Shown here: positions 49,884 through 62,975 of the stretch, piece after piece
Position numbering within the stretch: position 1 is the first letter of the stretch
Layout: the number at the start of each line of letters is the position of its first letter
NCBI RefSeq assembly: GCF_963678635.1
Contig: NC_087064.1
Coordinates: 17,721,802 to 17,785,801, forward strand
Source: Symsagittifera roscoffensis
Lineage: Eukaryota > Xenacoelomorpha > Acoela > Convolutidae
Reading direction: 5' to 3'
DNA: 64,000 bases
Translations under genes and position numbers: made by a program
The notes under the pieces: generated by a model
Databases searched by the model: none
What the model saw: the letters and a program-made list of their open reading frames with translations, nothing else
What the model was told of the DNA's origin: nothing

Positions 49884-50470
49884 TTTTTGAAAAATCTCAA
49901 TCGTCCTTTCATAAACAGCTGCTCCAACTTTTTGATGCAACAAATTTATCGCTTTATAAAAGTTTATTTTGGGCAAATTTTGCTCAATTATTGAAAAAGT
50001 TTTAACTTTCTCGACAACTACCCTCCTGCCAAATCGGAAACTAAGCACAAAACTAACATGACAAATAGTAAGATTTTTTTTCTGCATAAACAGCCATGCT
50101 CTATCATTTTGTAGGAAGTTAAATGTGGACTTAGAACAAATCATATTTTTATGTTTTTTTAAACACAGTTTTTCGAAGACTTTCGCCAAAAACTAACCTG
50201 CCATATCTGAGATAAAGGGCTCAATGGAGTGAACATTAGCTAGGAACATTTTTTGCATATCAAATAAGCCCTAATTTTTATAGAAAAGCAGTAATGAATT
50301 TAGAAAAAGAGCATGGTTTGAAACTCTGACCGTTTTGAATTTTCTCGATAACTACACTGCCATAACTAAGATTAAGGGTTCAACCGAAGGAACATGCGCT
50401 GCGATGATTCTTTGCCTAGCGGCTACGCGTCAATTTTTGTAGAAACTCAATGTTGGCATAAATACACTTT
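49884..50470 (+). repeat. repeat family C units
   Basis: Two to three units: CAACTACCCTCCTGCCAAAT, AAAAACTAACCTGCCATATC and GATAACTACACTGCCATAAC, each followed by a GAGAT(A/T)AAGGG(T/C)TCAA-like sequence. Confidence 0.7.
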
Positions 50471-50900
50471 TTGAATTTTTGTTAATTTTTGGAAACGTGT
50501 TCGATATTCTTGACGACTACGGCGACCACTACGCCCTAACGAAAAAAGGTCACAAAAAAGTGATCGGATTCGATTTGAAAAACCGATTTTTTTATCAGAT
50601 TTTCCAGCAGAATGTAAATTATAGCTTATGATCCAGTTTTCTCAAATTGGATTATTAAAAAAATCCAGATGTTATCAAAAACCAGATTTTTGTTTCCTTG
50701 CGTTCACTACACTTTTCCAACTGTATTTGGCTATGTTTTAACTTTATAGAGCTGCTTTTTGCTAGCGATTTCTAAATCTCTGTGTTTTATATATGGCCTG
50801 ACACTTTAGAATTGGCTTGATTTTCATGTTACCTATCTGCACACACAAAAAGTGATATCGAAAAATGAATTAATATTCAGTTTCGCTTTGATTTAGCAAA
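50470..50900 (+). repeat. family A 3' part joined to family B 3' part
   Basis: A diverged third copy of 49130-49553: CTACGGCGACCACTACGCCC, CAACTGTATTTGGCTATG, then TAGAGCTGCTTTTTGCTAGC and TCTCTGTGTTTTATATATGG. Confidence 0.65.
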
Positions 50901-51496
50901 CTACAGCCCTTTAACCTCGAGGCCTCTTTTCGCTGGTCTCAACTAGGTTGTCACTCACTGTTCATCAAATGGTGTCGAGTGGCATTCGAACTTGGACAAA
51001 GAAAGTGCCGACACAGAAATTGAAAACACGATGCAAATGAGGAGTCTGTGTTAAGTGCGAGGTCGAAGCTGTTCAGGTATTTATTAATTATTATTATGAT
51101 TATTATCTTTTTTGTTATTCTTATATTTATTTTATTTCTAATGACTCTTGGGTCAGAAATTCCAGTCGATAATTTTAGCTAAATGGCATAAAAATATTAG
51201 CGCTAGATTTTTAGCAAATTATACCCGAATAGCACTTTGCTCTGCAAGTAGGACATAGTATTCCGAGAACAGCTATTTGTTTTGGAAAAGCTGGACCGGA
51301 AAACTTTGAGTATTTTTGGAGAATGTTCTGCGACAACTCGCCACAAAAAAATAACGCGCAAAACTATAAGAAAGCGACTACTTACAAGGTCGAAAATTAG
51401 TTTTTAAAGTGCGGCTGAGGCAAGTATCGGAACAAAAAGTTTTATTCGCGTTAATCAGTAGCAGATAAAAGTTGCACTTTTGCTTTTTAATAGCTG
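50901..51496. other. spacer, nothing firm
   Basis: A short TTATTATGATTA tract at about 51083-51110. Otherwise not recognised. Confidence 0.4.
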
Positions 51497-51869
51497 GTCA
51501 AAAGTTTATGAACGTGGTGAAGACTGTTATATATGAAGTGAGATATATTTTTTTCTTCTTGAAAAGCTTTAATTTTGTTCACAATCAAGTTTGATTTTTC
51601 GCGGTTTGGCTTTTGAATTCTCCACTATCGAACAGCGAAAGTGTAATGGTCACAAAAATATTATCGTTTTCTTATTTTTGATGTCGATTAATTCTTATTA
51701 ATTATCAGATTTTTCAGCGAAATAAAAATTTCCTAAATTGTAAATAGATGATGGCCATCTTTTGTTTCCTAGAAATTCAAAATTTGAGATTTTTCAAAAA
51801 AAAAAAACATTGTATTTTTTTTCTGTTGACATGCGTTAATTGCCTTTTTTCAAGAGTATATTAGCTATG
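51497..51869 (+). repeat. family A repeat
   Basis: Starts AAAGTTTATGAACGTGGTG, then AAGACTGTTATATATG. Family A blocks follow (TCCACTATCGAACAGCGAAA, GTGTAATGGTCAC) and it ends TATATTAGCTATG. Confidence 0.7.
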
Positions 51870-52475
51870 TTTACACTTGCGGACTTTAGTGAGCGTAGTG
51901 TACTATTACGACTATTCTTTTTTTTCAATCTAAGCCACAAATCTTGGCGCTGTTTTTGTTGGCATTTTACGGCTGTTTTACAGCATGTGCTTTGACATTC
52001 TATTAATTATGAGTTAACACAGTTGATGTGTTTTTAGATCATCAAATGAACCGATAAACTTGATTTGTTTTAAACAACTTTATGATAAAAAATCGATGTC
52101 AGAAAATTTCCAGCTCAATATATCTCGCAATTTTTTGAAATGCATATTTTAGAAATAATGTGACTTGTTGCTTTCCAATCTTTTACAAAGTGGATGCCTT
52201 CAGTTTGATGGATTCTGAATTATTCAAAGTAAAATTGGGTCTATGTAACTGCTTCGTTTCTGACTAGTTTTTGCCGATCGCTAAGCATTCGCGGCCGGAG
52301 GACAGGGCGTGAGGTTCGAAATCTCAGGGTTGTAGTTAGTTTTCCAACCCGATATATAGCAAAGTTTCACAAATTCGAGGCTTCTTTCTATTTTTCTTAT
52401 TTTAATTTTATAAGCTGCTTTTTGTCGTGTTCTTGCAAGTATTTGCCAAACGCAGCTTCGTTTGTGTGTTTAATT
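51870..52475 (+). repeat. family B repeat directly after family A
   Basis: Starts TTTACACTTGCGGACTTTAG with no spacer after the family A end. It has GTAGTGTACTATTACGACT and a decayed tRNA-like module at about 52265-52350 (GTGAGGTTCGAAATCTC as B-box). It ends GTGTTCTTGCAAGTATTTGC, then AAACGCAGCTTCGTTTG. Confidence 0.7.
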
Positions 52476-52505
52476 TTGCTTCATAGCTTTATACTTTTTT
52501 ATCTG

Positions 52506-53925
52506 GTTTGTTGGTGACTAGTTTTTGTTCGGCCCATTCTTTTGGATTACTTTTTTATTTTCCCGAAATTTTCCATATCATTTCTGAGATCAAAGAGTCA
52601 ATCAAAAATGCATGTGGGGATCACCCGTGCATAAGCTACCACGCCCCATTTTTAAAAAAAGTTATGGCCTTAGAAAATGTCCAAATTTTTAAATTTTGAA
52701 AGTTTTTGGAAACTTCCTTTTGTCTACATCTACTGACAGCAATTAAATTAAGTATTCAATCGCAAAAACCAATGTTAGGAATCATCATTTCATAAACAGC
52801 TCGCCCAAAATACTGTGAACAAGTTACGGCCCCTAGTAAGTGTTCAATATGGAATGTTTGCCCGTTTTTGTTTTCTTTTTTTTCTGAATTTTCTCAAAAA
52901 CTACCTTGCTAAATCTCAGGGTAAAGGTTCGGTTGAAAGAGCAGGTTTTGTTAGTTGTTTCTGCACACGTGGTGTGGCGCTAATTTTTGATGAAACAAGT
53001 TATCGCATTCGAAAATCTACAATTTATTGTTAAAGAGGTACCTCCAGCTTTAGCTGGGCCTCTAATTTTTAAATTTTGTTGAGCGGCAATAGCGCAGACG
53101 CTACAACGTGTGCTGCTGAGTCTGGAGGTCCGAGGACAGGTTTCGGCACTACAGAATTTAATTTTACCTTTTCTTTATTTTTTAACTTTCGGCGCTTTTA
53201 GAGGCGTTTTTTGCTTTTATCTTGCTCGCATTTGCGATATTCAGCTTCGCCACTGTGTTAATGGCTACGGGCTGTTTCTTTCGTTCAGTGCTACGAGTTT
53301 TTTTTTTAATGCAAGGTGTTTTTTGTTGTGAGTTGTCATTTTAAGTTCGCAAAGAAGGGTAGTAGTCTTCAGTAAAAGGGTTATTTTGTGCTGTTAACTT
53401 AGAATATCTTTCAAGTAGTCATTTCAACCACTATTAAAGAATCTGAAAGATCAATTTATTGGCAGTTTTGTGTTAGTTTGGGTTATTTATTAAGTCTCAA
53501 TCAACGTATTAGTCCTGATACTTTTTTCTCTTTTTTCAGGAGATGGAAGTTATAAAGTTTTTTCACGCTCCAGTGTGATTTTTCTCGTTTTGACATTTGC
53601 TTTCTTTTTAGGGTCGTTCATTTCGTTTAATAAAAGGACGCCTAACTCAACAATCGAATTTAAGAGGGTAAAGGTCACGAAAAAGGTGAACGTCTTCTTA
53701 TTTCGAAAGTGCATTTTACTGAATAGATTTAACATCAGTTTTTTCCAAATTGGGTTAATTTACCAAAGAAGTCGTATGAAATTTGAAGAGCTCTATTGGC
53801 ATGAAATTTTCTTTGCAATACGAGAAACTTGAATTTTTTTCAGAAAACAAGTCAGTATTTTTTTCTGTTTCCTAGGGTTCATTGACCTAATTTAAACTGT
53901 CAGTTGCTCTATGTACACCAGTGTG
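52506..53925 (+). repeat. composite macro-repeat, unit 1
   Basis: Order: TTGGTGACTAGTTTTTGTTC, family C units, a tRNA-like module at 53080-53150 (GGCAATAGCGCAGACGC), a family B 3' end (ATTCAGCTTCGCCACTG), a unique block (ATGCAAGGTGTTTTTTGTTG) and a family A copy at 53500-53915. The same order recurs as unit 2. Confidence 0.8.
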
Positions 53926-55830
53926 TTTTAGTGATTGTAGTGTAATAGTACGACTGTTCTTTATTTTTGTAGTCTAAGTCACAAAAAAATTTAAAATGCT
54001 TAGTTTATACATAGGTTGGCTTTATGCTGCTGTATTTGTGACTAGCTTTTGTCGGTTGTTAGAGACCAATGTTTGTCGGTTCCCCATTTTTAGATTAAGT
54101 GTTACATCGCAAAAAGCAATGTTAGGAGTCCTCATTGCATAAACAGCAATACCCAAACTTCTATAAATAAATTCTGGCCCCTAGCAATTGTTCAATATAG
54201 AATGTTTTTTTAGAAACTTTGTAAAAGTTGGCCCTTACTTTTTGATGAATTAAGTTATTGCTTTCGAAAAAGTGCAATTTTTGAGATTTTTCCTGTTTTT
54301 TTGGAAACTTTTGAATTTTGTCGAAATCTACCCTTCAAAATTTTGAATTTAAGGTCAAATCGAAAGAAGATGCGCTTTTATAAATCCTTGCATAGCGGCT
54401 TGGCACTAATTTTTGTATAAAAGCAATGTTGGACTTGCAAAAATCTTTTTTCGAAATTTTTTGGTTTTCTCGAAAACTACCCTGACAAATCTGAGATAAA
54501 GATTTTAATCGGTGAAAAAAAGCGGCAGGACTTTTCTCTGAAGAAACAACTAACCCCTAATGTTGTGAGGGAATTTGGTTTTGGACCTAAAAAAGTTTTT
54601 TTTTGAAATTTTGTCCTTTTTTCTCGGAGGCCTGCCAAATCTGGAAAAAGGGTTCAATTGAAAAAACAGGTGCCATGAGTTTTCGTTGCTTAACAAGATA
54701 GACCTAATATTCGTAGAAAAGTAATGTCGTATTTAAAAAAAGTCCATATTTTGAAAAGTTGACATTTTTTGAAAACTTCCTGAATTATCTCGAAAACTTC
54801 GCTGCCATATCTACAATTAAGGGTTCAATGAAAAAACCATGCAATCAGAATTTTTTGTAAAAGCGGTTGCGTTATAATTTTTGTATAAAATCAATATTCG
54901 TTCTGGCAAAATTCGATTATTTGAAATATATACAGTCTTTAAAATGTTATCAAACATGTACCTCCAGATTTAGCTGAACCCCTAGTTTTTAAATTTTGTT
55001 GAGTGGCATTGGCGCAGACGCCAGAACGTGTGACGTTGACTCTCGAGGTAGGGGAAATATTCCAGCATATCAGATTTTTAATTTTACCTTACCGTTCTCT
55101 TTATCACTCCTGACTCTTTCAGAGACAATTTTGCTCTTTTCTTGCTCGTATTTACGACATTCAGCTTCGCTGCTGTGTTAATGGTCACGGGATGTGTCTT
55201 CTGTTCAGTGCTACGAGTTGTTTTTTAATGCAAGGTGTTTTTTGTTGTGAGTTGTCATTTTAAGTTCGGAAAGAAGGGTAGTAGCTTTCAGTAAAAGGGT
55301 TGGTTTGTGTTGCTAGCCTAGAATATCTTTTAAGTTGTCATTTCAACCACTATTGAATAATCTAAAAGCTCAAATTTGAGGCATTTTTGTGTTAGTTTGG
55401 ATTATTTATTAAGACTCATTGAAAATATAGGTCATGACGACTTTTTTCTCTACTTTTTTCACGAGAGGGAAGTTTTAAAGTATGTTTCACGCTGCAAAAT
55501 GATTTTTCTCTGTTTGATATGTAGTTATTTTTTCCAGGTAATTTGATTTACTTTGTTAAACAGAAGGTTAACTCGACAATCAAACTAATGGGTGTAAATA
55601 TCACGAAAAACGTGAACGTCTTCTACTTTCGAAAATGTATTTTCGTTTTTAGATTTCCCAGCGGAATTGGAATTTAAGCTATTAATCCAGTTTTTCCGAA
55701 CTAGGTTGTTTTATCAAAAAAAAGTCATGAAGTTTGAGGAGATCTAAGGCATGAGTTTTTCTTTGAAAATCGAAAGTTCGAAACAGGTCAGTTTTTCTTC
55801 GTTAATTTTTAAATTACATTTTGGGGATAT
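53926..55830 (+). repeat. composite macro-repeat, unit 2
   Basis: Begins with a family B 5' part (TACACCAGTGTGTTTTAGTG), then TTTGTGACTAGCTTTTGTCG. It repeats unit 1 with extra family C units (54240-54960), the tRNA-like module (54990-55070, GGCATTGGCGCAGACGCC), the family B 3' end (ATTCAGCTTCGCTGCTG), ATGCAAGGTGTTTTTTGTTG and a family A copy to about 55800. Confidence 0.8.
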
Positions 55831-57554
55831 CTTTATTCCTAAATTTTTGAGCTTCAGAAATTCCACTCTTTCACTCCTATAAATAATATTGTACCAAAAA
55901 AATTTTGTGGCAACTTTTTGTTCGATCTTTGGAGGATATAAGTTTTCAGTTTTATTACTTTCTAGGTTTCACAACGAGGAGTGGAAAGAGCGAGGGGTTG
56001 GGGGAATTGAAAGTCCAGAGAAATGTTTCAAAGAATGTGGGACGAGTTAGCATGCGACTAGACGTGGTAGATAGCATTACATCGCTTTTTTGGCTCTTCT
56101 TTGCGTTCCTGTCTATATTGGGTGGTTTTGAAAACGCATCAGTAAGAATTGAAGCAACGTTTTTTCGTAATGGAAACTGATTGAAAAACACATATAGGCC
56201 TGATTATCGGTGCTTTTGAAGCAATTTAGGTACGCAATTAGCTTATTGATCAATTGTGTTTGAACTCCCTTAGCTTACAAAAAATCTTTTCTAAGCAGAT
56301 AAGATGAAAGATAAGATGAACGAATGAAATGGTTAAGCGGAAATGGTTTTGAAAATGAAAAAAAAATCCATTTTCAAAATTTTCTCAAAACTTTTAACCC
56401 ACTTATTATTAACGTAAGTCTGTAAAATGTGTTGTTGTCATCAAATAGACCATATAAACTTGAATTGTTTAAAAGATTATTCGTGCTTCAAAAACTTTAA
56501 GAAGTTGTTTTAGGATTTAAAGCTGTGTGCGAATCACACAATCTCTCCAGGTATGAGCATGGCTACGAAAAGAATTCGTTTGATCAGAAGGGTCCATCGA
56601 GAATTTATGTACGAGGTTCAAAAATGCAGAACTGGGATCACAGTTTGAAGATTGTTTCAACAAGATGAGAGAATTAGTTCAAACTGAACGGTGAAAATGA
56701 ATCTAACCAAATTGAGTTTTGATGCTCCTAAAAAAACGTTTTTTAACTCATCTCGCGGAAAATGTGTTTGTGTTGATCCGCGTTATTGAAGTGTTCCTTT
56801 TGCCAACTGGTATCGTTAACAAAAAGAATGATTAACTAATCGAGTGTGTGTTCACTAGTTAAGACATCAAGGCGACATGGCGCAGCTGCGAATGTTTTAA
56901 CGCAAAATCCTGTAGTCAACTATAATTCGTTTTTTTTCCCGAAGTTTGTTATCTTATCTTCGTGTTTTCGTGGTATCTTAAAGCTTCTCTGCTATTTCTT
57001 CTTGTATTTGTATAGTTCGTTTTTAACTTAACCTGTTCTTTTTTTAGAAAAAGTTTCAATTATTTTTTTAGTAAAAAATCTGTTGCTTAAGCTCAAACTT
57101 GATTTTCGTGGTATCATTTCTAGTTTTTCGAAGCTTCAATTAAAGTTCAATTGCTAAAAGCAAGACTAAAATAAAGCTAAATTGTAAAAGGAAGCCAAAT
57201 GTAGATGGCGCAAAAAAAAATAGGAGTAACTTTAATTTTCAAAAGTAAACTTTAATTCCTAAGGGTCATGAACGTAGAGAATACTCTTGTAAGAGTCTTG
57301 GTGTTTTTTTAGGAAAAATTCTCAAAAAATTTTCAGTTATTGCATTATAGCTTTAATGCACACGCGAAAGCAAGTGTCTTGTAATCGGGAAATATATTTT
57401 TTTCCCGTAAACTTTTTTTCTTACAAATTCTTCTCTGCTTTATTCACTTCTTCTCTTCTTTTAACATCTTGCATGTTCCTCCCTTTTGATTTTGGGGTAA
57501 CGTCATGGCTTTTGCACCCTAAGGTTTATTTTTGCACCCTAAGGTTTTTTGCAC
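55831..57554. other. non-coding stretch
   Basis: Mostly unassigned. 57262-57310 is a family A 5' end (AAGGGTCATGAACGTAGAG, then ACTCTTGTAAGAGTC). 57517-57558 has TTTGCACCCTAAGG twice plus a partial copy. The open frame at 55905-56180 has no family I recognise and no splice or promoter context. Confidence 0.35.
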
Positions 57555-59425
57555 CCTCTTCAAAAGATAATCACTTTTAATCCGAAATTAAGATTGATTT
57601 GAAACACTAAATCTATAGAAATTTTATTTCATGAGCCAACCGTCTGACCAGTTTTTTCTGGATTATAAAATCCAGTGATAAACATTTGACCAATTATTTC
57701 CCGAAAAATTATGACTTCTATTTTTAAAACCAGCCTTCTATTTTGAATAGTCCGAGCGATTGAGTAGTATTTTTTACAAGCGACTATCCATTTTTTTCAG
57801 AGGTAACTATTCGCAACAGGTGACTAGGCTGTTTTGTTATCTTTAACATCTGAGTCTGATCATGTTGGTGGATTCATTTGTGTAAATGGTGGGAATTATG
57901 ATTACTCCTATCAAACGTGACAAAGAAGGTTTAAGGGCAGTGAAATTATACCAAAACCTCCCATAATCTATTGAGACTATAGAGGTGATCAATATGATGT
58001 TGTTTGGTGGCAATCAATCCATAACCAAAGAGATTGTTTTCGTTTTGTGGAAGATTTGACCACAGACGGCTTACATTCGAAAGTATTTCAAATTAATTGA
58101 CAATTTGAAATTTCATTAAGAGGACAAACTGTGCACTCTGTGCCTTGTAAGCGGATTACGCAGCAGGCCAAAATCAGTCGGAATCCGCAACTTTGCTACT
58201 TTTCTTTGATCTCTTCCGCAGTTTTGGATTCCACAAACAAATACCTGAAACACCGTACCGCTCAAAATCGCTCCAAAAATAGGCGATTTTGCGGAACGCG
58301 CAACTGTACTTGTGGAATCCAGAACAGTTTGTGGAATCCACTAACAAACAATAAGACATTTGTATAGTTAAATTGAGCTGTTGCCGATTCCCCAACTGTA
58401 AGCAGAATCCGCAACGTTTAAGTGGAATCCGCAAGTTGTAAGTGAAATCCGTATTTTGTTTGCAGATTCCGTTTACATACGTATATGGGTAGTATAGCGT
58501 TTAAAATTATATCTTTTGATAACTGATCAACAAAAAAAATCAATCCCAATTACTTCATTGATTAACTACCAGTTGAAACGTTTGGTCTCATTTCCTGTTA
58601 ACCCAACTTCGATCTCAAATCCTGTCAATTTCGATCCCAAATACTGACCTACTGAACTTCGATCCCAAATACTGACCTACTGATCCCAAATACTGACCTA
58701 CTGAACTTCGATCCCAAATACTGACCTACTTCGATCTTTAGTTCGATCCCAAATACTGATGCAATCCCAAATACTGAACTTATTCGGCGATATGATGTAC
58801 GTTGTGTTTCCAAACATTCTCAAGCCATAGACTACAAATATTTAAATTATTCTGCGTTAAGCTTCCAAAATCAGTAATTGGGATTGACGCAATCCCAAAT
58901 ACTGAGCTAAATTGGCGCTACGCTGTGTGTTGTGTTTCCATACAATCTCACCCCAATGACTTTAAATATTGAATTTATTCGGCGCTATGCTTCAAAATCA
59001 GTAATTGGGATTGACGCAATTCCAAATACTGACCTAAATTGGCGATATGCTGAGTGTTGTATTTCCATACACTCTCAACCCAATGACTCCAAAAGTTGAA
59101 CTTATTCGGTGTTGTGTTTCTAAAATACTAAAAATTGACATCCACCGATTTAGTTAACAAATGTTTTGAGATTTGTTCGTGGATTCCGCTGACAATGGTT
59201 AAGTCCTTGCCTTTAATTTCCGCTGACAAATTTTGCGGATTCCACTTTGCGGATTCCACTTGCATTTTGTGGAATCGACTTACAGTTGCGGAATCCAGAA
59301 CAACTAGCTATATTCGCTTGTTGCGGAGTCCGCGGCACAACAAATGTGCCGACAAAATTTACGTTACAGGTTTTTGTACGCGGAATCGACGGAAGATTTG
59401 TAAGTGGAATCCACTGACATTTGGA
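57555..59425 (+). repeat. GGAATCC-rich repeat, copy 1 (right end lost)
   Basis: Homologous over most of its length to 61345-62975. Parts: leader (GTCTGACCAGTTTTTTCTGG), an extra segment of about 110 bp (57730-57850) missing from copy 2, a degenerate inverted end (58114-58135), a cluster of GGAATCC/GGATTCC motifs (58140-58470), a GATCCCAAATACTGACCTAC array (58620-58790), three units of about 125 bp (58790-59120) and a second GGAATCC cluster (59170-59420). No coding capacity that I trust. Confidence 0.88.
58620..58790 (+). repeat. GATCCCAAATACTGACCTAC tandem array
   Basis: About seven to eight imperfect units of 20-27 bp. Matching array in copy 2 at 62280-62450. Confidence 0.9.
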
Positions 59426-61344
59426 TTATGCACCATTCGAAACAATTTGCAAAACTGATAGCAAAACTACATGGAACGAATTTTTAGACGGAAAAAAGGC
59501 TGCTTGGTGGCAATCAATCCATAAACAATTAGATTTTTTTTTCTTTTGTGGGAGATTGAACCCAAAAATTTTTCTACATTCGATAGTAAATCAAAAAAAT
59601 TGGCGCATTTTCAGTTTTACCATCGAACAAGCATGCAATTATGAATCACTCTAATGGTTTTCTAAAGCCTTCAGTTTTCATCCAGCCGTCCAAACGAAAA
59701 TATAAGACAAAACCTCGAAGCAGAATTTTAAAGCCATGTAAATTTTTGAAACCTCGATATTCGAAATTCCTTTTTTAGTTATTATGAAGCTGGAAAAACC
59801 TATAGAATGCTTTTTCATTTCTATTTTCTTTCTGATTGAAAAATGTTTTGCAAGAGTAGTGGTCAATTATGAAGTCTTCACAAGGTAGCCGCGTTTTTAC
59901 AAAATCAGAATCGAATTCAAAAATTACAAACTTTTTGATTCATGAGTCAACTGATTTATGTTATTTTCATTGATTGATAAATTTATTGATTAATATTTGA
60001 AGCTACTTTTTGGTTTTGATTAGACAGCAATCTAGTGACAATTCGTTACAGGCGACAATTTGTTATTTTCCAGAAGTCGTCTTTTTGTTACAGGTAATTA
60101 TGCTGTTTTGTTATCTGTTGTATCTGAATCTAAAGAAGTTGGTTGATTGATTTATGTAAATGGTGGACATTTTTGCTTGCATTGAACCTGCCGATGGCTT
60201 CAAGACAGTGCAAATGATATATTGCGTGACGATAACAAATTTTTTTGCACCAGATGACATAAACCTTTGAGGGCCTTCTTGTATACAAATCTCTGTCCTA
60301 ATCCATTGTCTGTTAGTCACACTATCTCTTTTCAGCCGTATAACTCAGTCAGTACTGTAGCCAGTAATTTTTATTTGTCCCACCGTTTATTTCAGCAGGT
60401 TCAATTTTTCTGAGGAAACTCTGGTAGAAGTGAGGACGAAAAAAACCGTTGAATCAAAGCAGGACTCCTTTTCTGGCGAAATCCAGATTTAATTTGTATC
60501 AAGGTCAGTTTCGCGATATGTGAAATAGTCTGTTAAAAGTAGATATGATAAAACCTGGCTGATAAAAGGTTTCCACCTTAAGGGTTGCGAGCGCTGCTTT
60601 CTTTCAAATCAAGTTTTAACCCAAGATTTATTGCCAAGATTTTTCGTAGGTACCATAAAATACGCGCTGCATTAAAAATATCGGTGCAAAAATTGCTTTT
60701 ATTATGCGACTGATGTTCTCACAAATAAGAAAAAAATATTTTTTCTCCAATCAAAAACATAACAACAAACATTCGTTGAAATACATGCGTCAATTTTTAT
60801 ACGGAACTAGACAATAGAAAATGTGGTAGACAAAAAATGTAGACTATGAACACTACTGTTTTTTTTTCATAAACTCGCGGATGTTTTAAACAGCAAACTG
60901 TGAGTTTGGTGGCAATCAATTGATCATCAATGTGATTTTTGTCGTTTTCTGAATGCTAAGACCCAATAGTTTTTAAATTCAAAATTACTTCAAGAAACAA
61001 TTTCCTTGAAGATTTATTACAAAGGTCATTGGTGCATAATGAAAAATTAGATGCTTAGGTAGGGCTCCGAACATAATCATGATGATGAATTACTCTAACT
61101 TTCTTATGATATCCTCAACTATCATACAACCATGATATCGAAGGTGTGAAAAAATGGCCCGATCAAATTTTCAGAAATTAAAAAAAGTTCCTACTTTAGA
61201 AAACTATACTACGATAAAAAAATACCCTTGATTAGTTGATACGAAAAAAACTAACTGAAACAGCAGTTAGGTTTCCTTTTATTTCTATTGAATTTTGATT
61301 CAACAAATAATTAACATAGTTCTTTTTTTTCAAGCGTAGGCAAA
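59426..61344. repeat. diverged relative of the GGAATCC-rich repeat
   Basis: 59490-59590 (TTGGTGGCAATCAATCCATA) matches 58000-58090. 60030-60170 (GGTAATTATGCTGTTTTGTT, ATGTAAATGGTGGACA) matches 57780-57900. 60905-60930 matches again. It lacks the GGAATCC clusters. Confidence 0.7.
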
Positions 61345-62975
61345 AACTGAACTGTCTTCAAAAAATAGCCACTTTTAATCCAAAATTAAGATTGATTTGA
61401 AACACTGTAAATCTATAGAAATTTCATTTCATGAGCCAACCGTCTGACCAGTTTTTTCTGGATTATAAAATCCCGTTATAAACATTTGACCAATTAATTC
61501 CCGAAAAATCATAACTTCTATCTGAGTCTGATCATGTTGGTGGATTGATTCGTGTAAACGGTGGGAATTATGATTACTCTTATCAAAGGTGACAAACGTT
61601 TAAGGGCAGTGAAATTATACCAAAACTTCCCATAATCTACTGAGACTATAGAGGTGATCAATATGATGTTGTTTGGTGGCAATCAATCCATAACCAAAGA
61701 GATTGTTTTCGTTTTGTGAAAGATTTGACCACAGATGGCTTACATTCGAAAGTATTTCAAATTAATTGACATTTTGAAATTTCATTACGAGGCCAAACTG
61801 TGCATTCTGTGCCTTGTAAACGGATTCCGCAGCAGGCCAAAATCAGTTGGAATCCGCAATTTTGCTACTTTTCTTTGATCTCTTTCGCTGTTTTGGATTC
61901 TACAAACAAATACCTAAAACACCGTACCGCTCAAAAACGCTCCAAAAATAGGCGATTTTGCGGAATGCGCAACTGTACTTGCGGAATCCAGAACAGTTTG
62001 TGGAATCCACTAACAAATAATAAGACATATGTATAGTTAAATTGAGCTGTTGCCGATTCCGCAACTGTAAGCAGAATCCGCAACGTGTAAGTGGAATCCG
62101 CAAATTGTAAATGAAATCCGCATTTTGTTTGCAGATTCCGTTTATAAATGTATATGGGTAGTATAGCGTTTAAAATTATATCTTTTGATAACTGATCAAC
62201 AAAAAAAAAATCAATCCCAATTACTTCATTGATCAACTACCAGTTGAAACGTTTGGTCTCATTTCCTGTTAACCCAACTTCGATCTCAAATCCTGTCAAT
62301 TTCGATCCCAAATACTGACCTACTGAACTTCGATCCCAAATACTGACCTACTGATCCCAAATACTGACCTACTGAACTTCGATCCCAATTACTGACCTAC
62401 TTCGATCTATAGTTCGATCCCAAATACTGATGCAATCCCAAATACTGACCTTATTCGGCGATATGATGTTCGTTGTGTTTCCAAACACTCTCAAGCCATG
62501 GACTACAAATATTTAAGTTTTTCGGCGTTAAGCTTCCAAAATCAGTATTTGGGATTGACGCAACCCCAAATACTGACCTAAATTGGCGATATGCTGAGTG
62601 TTGTATTTCCATACACTCTCAACCCAATGATTCCAAAAATTGAACTTATTCGGTGTTGTGTTTGTAAAATACTAAAAGCTGACATCCACCGATTTAGTTA
62701 ACAAATGTTTTGAGATTTGTTTGTGGATTCCGCGGACAATGGTTAAATCCTTGCCTTTAAATTCCGCTGACAAATTTTGCGGATTCCACTCACATTTGCG
62801 GATTCCACTTGCATTTTGTGGAATCCACTTACAGTTGCGGAATCCAGAACAACTAGCTATATTCGCTTGTTGCGGAATCCGCGGCACAACAAATGTGCCG
62901 ACAAAATTTACGTTACAGGTATTTGTACGCGGAATCGATGGAAGTTTTGTAAGTGGAATCCACTGACATTTTGGA
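61345..62975 (+). repeat. GGAATCC-rich repeat, copy 2
   Basis: Same order as copy 1 but with two instead of three units of about 125 bp and without the 110-bp insertion. Divergence from copy 1 is low (a few percent by eye). Confidence 0.88.

Noticed and set aside
58131-58367. 78-codon open frame conserved in both GGAATCC-rich repeats (also 61800-62036)
   Set aside because: Differences between the copies fall without regard to codon position, the start lies inside the motif cluster, and the product is only the translated GGAATCC repeats.
58620-58790. CRISPR-like array of GATCCCAAATACTGACC repeats
   Set aside because: No unique spacers of constant length, no associated genes, and the context is an animal nuclear genome; it is a tandem repeat.
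59135-59458. Open frames over the second GGAATCC cluster (also 62777-63061)
   Set aside because: Again repeat translation; opposite-strand and shifted frames are equally open.
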